A stretch of 64,000 nt of DNA from Patiriisocius sp047730165. GTDB lineage: Bacteria; Bacteroidota; Bacteroidia; Flavobacteriales; Flavobacteriaceae. The position numbers and the translations under genes are program-made. A model generated the notes under the pieces. The model saw nothing but the letters and a program-made list of their open reading frames with translations, was not told the DNA's origin and ran no database searches. The stretch spans positions 1,488,001 through 1,552,000 of the forward strand of contig NZ_CP159834.1 of the NCBI RefSeq assembly GCF_047730165.1, in the 5' to 3' direction. Shown one piece after another: positions 59,236-64,000 of the stretch. The first letter of the stretch is position 1. Each line of letters begins with the position of its first letter.

Positions 59236-60717
59236 TTAAACAGTAAACGTCGTCCCGTCTTTTCCATCTTTTAATTGGATACCGGCTTCTAGTAATTGGT
59301 CACGAATCTGATCACTCTTTGCCCAGTCTTTATTGGCGCGCGCTTCATCTCTTAGTTTGATAAGTAAATTAACGGCACCTTCCAGCTTGCCGCTATCTCC
59401 CGCACCTTGCGTTGCAATATCTTCTAGTCCCATCACGTCAAATATAAAGGCTTGCATGGTTTCTTTAAGCGTCACACGATCTACATCATTTAGTTTTTCG
59501 TTGCCGTCTTTTACTCCATTAATAAACTTAGTAGCTTCAAAAAGTTGTGCAATGAGAATAGGACTATTAAAGTCGTCATTCATAGCGTCGTAGCAAGATT
59601 GTTTCCAAGCCTCTACATTCATGCTTGTCATTCCAGAAATAGGAAGGGCATCAATAGAACGGTATCCTTCCATCAATCTGTTAAACCCTTTTTCTGAAGC
59701 TTCTAATGCTTCATTGCTAAAATCAAGCATACTTCTATACTGCGCCTGGAACATAAAAAACTTCGCCACTGTAGCGGCAAAAGGCTTACTTAAAATGGCA
59801 TTGTCACCGCTTATCAATTCATTAGGTAAAATGTTATTACCCGTAGATTTTGACATTTTTTTACCATTGAGGGTTAGCATATTTGTGTGCATCCAGATAT
59901 TAACAGGAGACGTGTTATTACATGCTTCTGCCTGCGCGATTTCACATTCATGGTGTGGAAACTTTAAATCCATCCCGCCTCCATGAATGTCAAAATTATT
60001 ACCTAGATATTTAGTGCTCATTGCAGTACATTCTAAGTGCCATCCTGGAAATCCATCACTCCAAGGAGAGGGCCATCGCATAATGTGTCTTGATTCTGCT
60101 TTTTTCCAGAGTGCAAAGTCTTGCGGATTCTTCTTTTCAGATTGTCCAGCCAGTTCACGGGTGTTAGAAATCATGTCCTCTAGATTTCGGCCACTCAATT
60201 TTCCGTAGTCGTGATCTTCATTAAATTTATTGACATCAAAATAGACAGAGCCGTTTTTTTCATAACCGTATCCTTTCTTGATAATCTCTTGAACGATTTC
60301 TATCTGTTCAATAATATGTCCTGTGGCAGTTGGCTCAATACTAGGAGGGAGTCCATTAAATTTTGCCATGGTGTCATGAAAGTCAACCGTGTATTTCTGC
60401 ACGACTTCCATTGGTTCTATATTTTCTAAACGCGCCTTTTTTGCAATTGGGTCTTCCCCGCTCTCGCCATCATTCTCAAGGTGACCAGCGTCTGTAATGT
60501 TACGCACATACCGCACTTTATAATCTAAGTGTAATAAGTATCTAAAAACAAGATCAAAAGACAAAAACGTACGACAATTTCCTAAGTGTACATTGCTGTA
60601 AACAGTAGGTCCACAAACATAAAGTCCGACAGCGCCTTCGTTAATAGGCGTAAAAACTTCTTTCGCTTTCGTGAGCGAATTATAAATGTGAACTTGCTGT
60701 TTTTTGTATAATGCCAT
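59236..60717 (-). CDS. cysS: Cysteinyl-tRNA synthetase
   Basis: 493 residues, class Ia synthetase. Zinc and active site: LYVCGPTVYSNVHLGNCRTF (HIGH as HLGN), WHLECTAMSTKYLG, and HHECEIAQAEAC; the KMSKS loop reads GKKMSKSTGN. The anticodon-binding and C-terminal helical parts end in KDGKDGTTFTV. It charges tRNA-Cys. It is first of the four-gene group with yidD, lgt and DUF192. The 5' region 60718-61025 has no promoter match that I trust. Confidence 0.96.
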   Translation of the reverse strand: MALYKKQQVHIYNSLTKAKEVFTPINEGAVGLYVCGPTVYSNVHLGNCRTFLSFDLVFRYLLHLDYKVRYVRNITDAGHLENDGESGEDPIAKKARLENIEPMEVVQKYTVDFHDTMAKFNGLPPSIEPTATGHIIEQIEIVQEIIKKGYGYEKNGSVYFDVNKFNEDHDYGKLSGRNLEDMISNTRELAGQSEKKNPQDFALWKKAESRHIMRWPSPWSDGFPGWHLECTAMSTKYLGNNFDIHGGGMDLKFPHHECEIAQAEACNNTSPVNIWMHTNMLTLNGKKMSKSTGNNILPNELISGDNAILSKPFAATVAKFFMFQAQYRSMLDFSNEALEASEKGFNRLMEGYRSIDALPISGMTSMNVEAWKQSCYDAMNDDFNSPILIAQLFEATKFINGVKDGNEKLNDVDRVTLKETMQAFIFDVMGLEDIATQGAGDSGKLEGAVNLLIKLRDEARANKDWAKSDQIRDQLLEAGIQLKDGKDGTTFTV

Positions 60718-61025
60718 TTTTTCAGTAAATCAGTAAATCAGTTTTTAGTAAGCAGTATTCAGTTTTCGATTGTGGGGTGTTGTGTGTCAGTAAATTTTTT
60801 CACTTTGGAAATGCGAGCTAAAATTTTAATGATATACTATTTCCGAAAGTATTATTGTTTGAAATGTATTTATGTGTGTCAATCTGAGTGTCTCGACTGT
60901 TCTCAATCTGACAGTGCGCTTTAATTTAAAACTGCATTGACTTAGTCATTTCCGAAGTAGAAAAGGAATTATTTATTTTAATCATAAACTTCCAAATCTC
61001 TTTCTATTCTTCGTTTTCGTTTTTA
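60718..61025. other. Intergenic region cysS-folE with two tandem copies of an 8-bp unit
   Basis: The gap contains AGTAAATC twice (60724-60739) and a dispersed repeat copy (60877-60914). No gene could be supported. The cysS promoter must lie here. Confidence 0.5.
60877..60914. repeat. Dispersed intergenic repeat (TGTCA-CTGAG type), second copy
   Basis: TGTCAATCTGAG at one end and CTCAATCTGACA at the other flank GTGTCTCGACTGTT. The ends resemble those of the element at 52593-52636 (GTCACCCTGAG and CTCAGATTGACA). This marks a repeat family; its function is unknown. Confidence 0.5.
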
Positions 61026-61703
61026 TCAGAATTCCGTTTCTAGCTTAATATAATCTAAAAACTCGCGCTTCACTTCTGGGCTTTTAAAAGCGCCACCAAA
61101 CTCACTCGTCACGGTGCTGCTGTCCACATCTCTAATCCCTCTTGAGTTGACACAGAGGTGCTTAGCGTCTATAACACAGGCGACATCTTCTGTGCCTAAA
61201 ACTTGTTGCAGTTCCTTAACCACTTGCATGGTAAGTCGCTCTTGTACCTGAGGTCTTCTTGCAAAATAATCTACAATGCGATTCATTTTTGAAAGCCCAA
61301 CTACAGTGCCTTTTGAGATATACGCAATGTGTGCTCTTCCCACAATAGGAAGTAAATGATGCTCACAGGTTGAGTATAATGTGATGTTTTTTTCGACAAG
61401 CATCTCGTTGTACTTGTACTTGTTTTCGAACGTAGAAGATTTTGGTTTTCTGTCTGGATGTAAGCCACCAAAAATCTCTTGCACAAACATTTTTGCCACC
61501 CTGTTTGGAGTGCCTTTTAGACTGTCGTCTGTAAGATCTAATCCTAGAGTTTCCAAGATGTGTTGCACGTCTGCTTTTATGCGATTAATTTTCTCTACAT
61601 CGCTAAGCTCAAATGCGTCGTTACGTAGCGGAGTGTCGCCAGATGTGCCTATGTGTGCTTCGCCAAAAGCTTCAATATCTTTCATTTGTTTTTCTAAATC
61701 CAT
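61026..61703 (-). CDS. folE: GTP cyclohydrolase I FolE
   Basis: 225 residues from the ATG at 61703 (MDLEKQMKDIEAFGEAHIG). The longer reading to 61748 overlaps the promoter and is rejected. Marks: LKGTPNRVAKMFVQEIFGG, then LYSTCEHHLLPIVGRAHIAY (zinc Cys and His), KGTVVGLSKMNRIVDYF, RPQVQERLT, and CVIDAKHLCVNSRGIRDVDS. It converts GTP to 7,8-dihydroneopterin triphosphate for folate and for queuosine precursors (queE in this window). It stands alone, with a promoter element at 61736-61743. Confidence 0.96.
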   Translation of the reverse strand: MDLEKQMKDIEAFGEAHIGTSGDTPLRNDAFELSDVEKINRIKADVQHILETLGLDLTDDSLKGTPNRVAKMFVQEIFGGLHPDRKPKSSTFENKYKYNEMLVEKNITLYSTCEHHLLPIVGRAHIAYISKGTVVGLSKMNRIVDYFARRPQVQERLTMQVVKELQQVLGTEDVACVIDAKHLCVNSRGIRDVDSSTVTSEFGGAFKSPEVKREFLDYIKLETEF

Positions 61704-61735
61704 CGCACCAATTTTCGGTTTAAAAATGCTAGCTG

Positions 61736-61743
61736 CAAAGATA
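61736..61743 (-). promoter_or_regulatory. Promoter -7 element of folE
   Basis: On the minus strand TATCTTTG matches TAnnTTTG, 33 bp before the ATG at 61703; leader about 25 nt. No good -33 element was seen. Confidence 0.5.
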
Positions 61744-61854
61744 GTCAATCATCACAAGGTTTCTAAAGAACACGAACACATTTTTTCTTGCTTAAAAGCG
61801 GCGCTATATCATAAAATTTTCTTAATTTCCCACACGAATTAAATTTTCAATGCT

Positions 61855-62280
61855 ATGAAAAATATAATTACTTCAGCAATATTTCTATTGCTGCTATTTC
61901 CGGTGGTATATGCTCAAACGCAGCAACCACCTTCAGAAAAATTTGATCAATATATCGCTGAGGTCTTTATCGGTGATGGTGTCTCTCAAATGTCTCCAGA
62001 GACTTTGAAGTATACCTACGTAAAAAAAATGTATGATAACCGAATACATTTCGACTCCTATTCTGCTGTAAACATTGTAGCTAAAGGGTATGAAAACTTA
62101 TCTTCTGTGCCGTTAAACACGACCTACAATGGAGCATTGCAACGAGATGCAGTATTTGATGTTGCGACCTTCAATCCTTTAAAATATAATTTTGATTATC
62201 ACGCCCGTGCTGCTCAAGTGTTTGTTTTTGATGGTACCACAACTGTAATGATCATTTATCCCCAATCTATTTCTCAGTAG
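61855..62280 (+). CDS. Small exported hypothetical protein
   Basis: 141 residues with signal peptide MKNIITSAIFLLLLFPVVYA. The mature part is mixed alpha/beta: KFDQYIAEVFIGDGVSQMSP, LKYTYVKKMYDNRIHFDSYS, then GALQRDAVFDVATFNPLKYN and a strand AAQVFVFDGTTTVMII at the end. I do not recognise a family. It lies 16 bp before the large secreted protein gene on the same strand and may be cotranscribed, so it could be an accessory of that protein; this is only positional inference. Confidence 0.7.
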   Translation: MKNIITSAIFLLLLFPVVYAQTQQPPSEKFDQYIAEVFIGDGVSQMSPETLKYTYVKKMYDNRIHFDSYSAVNIVAKGYENLSSVPLNTTYNGALQRDAVFDVATFNPLKYNFDYHARAAQVFVFDGTTTVMIIYPQSISQ

Positions 62281-62296
62281 ATAAAAAAACTTAGAT

Positions 62297-64000
62297 ATGA
62301 AAAAGCTCTTATATATTTTATTTTTAATACCGCTGCTTAGTTTTGGGCAACAAATCCCAATTTCTAACAGTACCGCCACTGTATGCGCGGGTACCTTTGT
62401 TGATACAGGGGGTGCTGCTGCAAATTATAACAACAATCAAAATATCACTTTTACTATTTGTCCTGCAACTGCGGGAGATGTCACTAGAGTGAATTTTTCG
62501 TTTTTTGAAACGGAATTGAATAATGATGTGCTGAGTGTTTTTGAAGGTGCTACAAATAACCCAGCATTTTTAATCGGAACCTATTCTGGAACAAACAGTC
62601 CTGGGAACATTTTAGGTGACTTAGCTATTGATGGCGGTTGTTTAACTTTCAATTTTATCTCGAATGTGGTGTTAAACTCTCCGGGATGGGAAGCAGCTAT
62701 TAGTTGTACGCCACCCTGTCAAACTGTTAATGCGATATTTGATAGCGCTGACCCACCAGTAGATCCAGTAGAAAATGTGATTTTAGCCTGCCCTAATGAG
62801 TCGATTACTTTTAATGGTTCGGGTACTTTTTCAAATCCAGGTGGTGATGTAGGCGCAACGTATGAATGGTTTTTTAGTGATGCCACTTCTTTAGTAGGCC
62901 AGACGGTACTAAAGACATTTACGGCTGGAGGTTTTTACGAGGCAGATTTAGTAGTGACAGATAGTTTTGGTTGTGAAAGTACAAATGACATTGGGGTATT
63001 TCTTCAAATAGGTACCGAGCCAGATTTTACGGGTACGGCTGCTGAGATGGACCCGATATGTTTAGGAGATTCTGTAGTGATTACCGGAATGGTGGAGCCT
63101 GTTCCGTTTGAGGTTAATTGCACAATTCCTGTGGCAGAAATTACTTTTTTACCAGACGATAATGGTACGACGTTCTATGAGACTTGTATTCCTGTAGATT
63201 GTTTTAATGCTGGAGAGACTGTTCAAAACGCGAGTGATATCCTTGAGATCTGTTTAAATTTAGAACATTCTTATTTAGGAGATTTAGATATTTTTATTAT
63301 TGCGCCAGACGGTAATCAGGTTACTTTAAAATCTTTTGGAGCTGGTGGTGGCGGTACTTTTTTAGGATCTCCTATCGAACCAGATACTGACTTAACAGCG
63401 GGAACAGGTTTTGATTATTGTTTTGGTGCAGCCGGAACTGTGACACTTGTTAACGGCCCTCAAGTAGCAGTAGATTCTGGCCCTCCTTCAAATACAACAG
63501 GAAATGCCATTGCTGCTGGAAATTATTTGCCAGAGCAAGATTTTTCTGCTTTAATAGGAAGTCCTTTAAATGGTGATTGGTGTATAAGAGTAGTAGATAA
63601 TTTATCAAGCGATAATGGCTATATTTTCTCTTGGTTATTGAACTTTGATCCAGATATCATTCCGGCAGATGCTGCTTTTGAGCCTGTGATTACTAGTGAA
63701 GCTTGGGATCCAGATCCAACTACCTTAAACGTGGTGGGAAATAGTATTCTTGTGCAGCCTACCGTAGTAGGGCAAAAATGTTATACGTATCGTGTAATGG
63801 ACGATTTTGGTTGTGAGCACACACAAGAAGTTTGTATTGATGTATTACCTACGCCTATAGCAAACGAACCAAACGATCTATTAATTTGTGACGATGGTAC
63901 CAGTGCTGGAACCTTTAACCTTAGCCAGAATGATGCTGTGGTACTAGGGGCTCAAAATCCTGCAGATTTTGTGATTTCCTATTATAACTCGCAAGCAGAT
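62297..64000 (+). CDS. Large secreted multidomain protein (CUB, PKD and P-domain-like), cut by window edge
   Basis: 568 codons are present with no stop. After a signal peptide (KKLLYILFLIPLLSFGQ) a CUB-like domain follows (residues about 20-140; TVCAGTFVDTGGAAANYNNN, FSFFETELNNDVLSVFEG). Next is a PKD-like Ig domain (about 150-235; NESITFNGSGTFSNPGG, YEWFFSD, DSFGCES), then a proprotein convertase P-domain (about 270-460; LEICLNLEHSYLGDLDIFII, then GDWCIRVVDN). The remaining region starts another repeat set (LLICDDGTSAGTFNLSQND). Proteins of this build in flavobacteria usually end in a gliding-motility CHU C-terminal or T9SS sorting domain; that end lies beyond the window. Confidence 0.85.
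   Translation, partial: MKKLLYILFLIPLLSFGQQIPISNSTATVCAGTFVDTGGAAANYNNNQNITFTICPATAGDVTRVNFSFFETELNNDVLSVFEGATNNPAFLIGTYSGTNSPGNILGDLAIDGGCLTFNFISNVVLNSPGWEAAISCTPPCQTVNAIFDSADPPVDPVENVILACPNESITFNGSGTFSNPGGDVGATYEWFFSDATSLVGQTVLKTFTAGGFYEADLVVTDSFGCESTNDIGVFLQIGTEPDFTGTAAEMDPICLGDSVVITGMVEPVPFEVNCTIPVAEITFLPDDNGTTFYETCIPVDCFNAGETVQNASDILEICLNLEHSYLGDLDIFIIAPDGNQVTLKSFGAGGGGTFLGSPIEPDTDLTAGTGFDYCFGAAGTVTLVNGPQVAVDSGPPSNTTGNAIAAGNYLPEQDFSALIGSPLNGDWCIRVVDNLSSDNGYIFSWLLNFDPDIIPADAAFEPVITSEAWDPDPTTLNVVGNSILVQPTVVGQKCYTYRVMDDFGCEHTQEVCIDVLPTPIANEPNDLLICDDGTSAGTFNLSQNDAVVLGAQNPADFVISYYNSQAD

Noticed and set aside
1..64000. tRNA, rRNA, insertion sequence, integrase, toxin-antitoxin or restriction genes.
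   Set aside because: I checked the gaps and product motifs and found none that I could support.

Overview
The window reads as core chromosome of a marine-type flavobacterium (Bacteroidota, Flavobacteriaceae; a Dokdonia-like genus is my guess, not something the sequence proves). The signs are low GC, many copies of the Bacteroidota -7 promoter element TAnnTTTG, exported proteins with type IX secretion (T9SS) C-termini, a fused SecDF, a DnaJ with a reduced zinc finger, and a string of DUF families typical of the group (DUF1684, DUF4920, DUF2911, DUF6268, DUF6588). I found no tRNA, rRNA, CRISPR array, insertion sequence or prophage.

Layout. 1-17 kb: a truncated secreted protein, the B12-dependent fused acyl-CoA mutase icmF, an Lrp-type regulator, a decayed DJ-1/PfpI gene, an MFS transporter, DUF1684, crcB with an SRPBCC/GyrI-like protein, a DPP III-type peptidase, a MazG-like pyrophosphohydrolase, ilvE, DUF4920 and mnmD, an SDR epimerase and a YceI pseudogene with several lesions. 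17-25 kb: grpE-dnaJ, then a co-directional run of ABC exporter, MscS channel, DUF6268 protein, sigma-54-type response regulator without an HTH, and class III PPK2. 25-36 kb: an M28 peptidase, DUF1853/DUF1801, a MATE exporter, PAP2 phosphatase, a GT2/LAB_N/GT39 lipid-glycosylation operon, an NAD-sugar epimerase and meaB. 36-47 kb: ohr, a T9SS-exported protein, an ECF sigma/anti-sigma/exported-protein operon, DUF4199, secA, DUF2795, the PduO-type cobalamin adenosyltransferase and queE. 47-64 kb: DUF2911, gyrB, DUF6588, mdh, secDF, then DUF192-lgt-yidD-cysS and folE on the minus strand, and finally a large multidomain secreted protein cut by the window edge.

How genes work together. icmF, meaB and the adenosyltransferase form a dispersed adenosyl-B12 set. 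secA, secDF, yidD, lgt, signal-peptide lipoproteins and T9SS substrates cover envelope export. grpE-dnaJ feed DnaK. The ECF operon looks autoregulatory, and GT2/LAB_N/GT39 look like one undecaprenyl- or lipid A-linked sugar transfer route.

Most interesting: a perfect 35-bp palindrome that contains the stop codons of two convergent genes, with shorter analogues elsewhere; two clear and two possible decayed genes; an IcmF with a mixed Tyr/Gln substrate signature; a near-leaderless queE promoter whose -33 element lies in an intergenic repeat; and a gyrB leader with a 27-codon upstream ORF followed by hairpins. I saw no clear new defence or mobile system.
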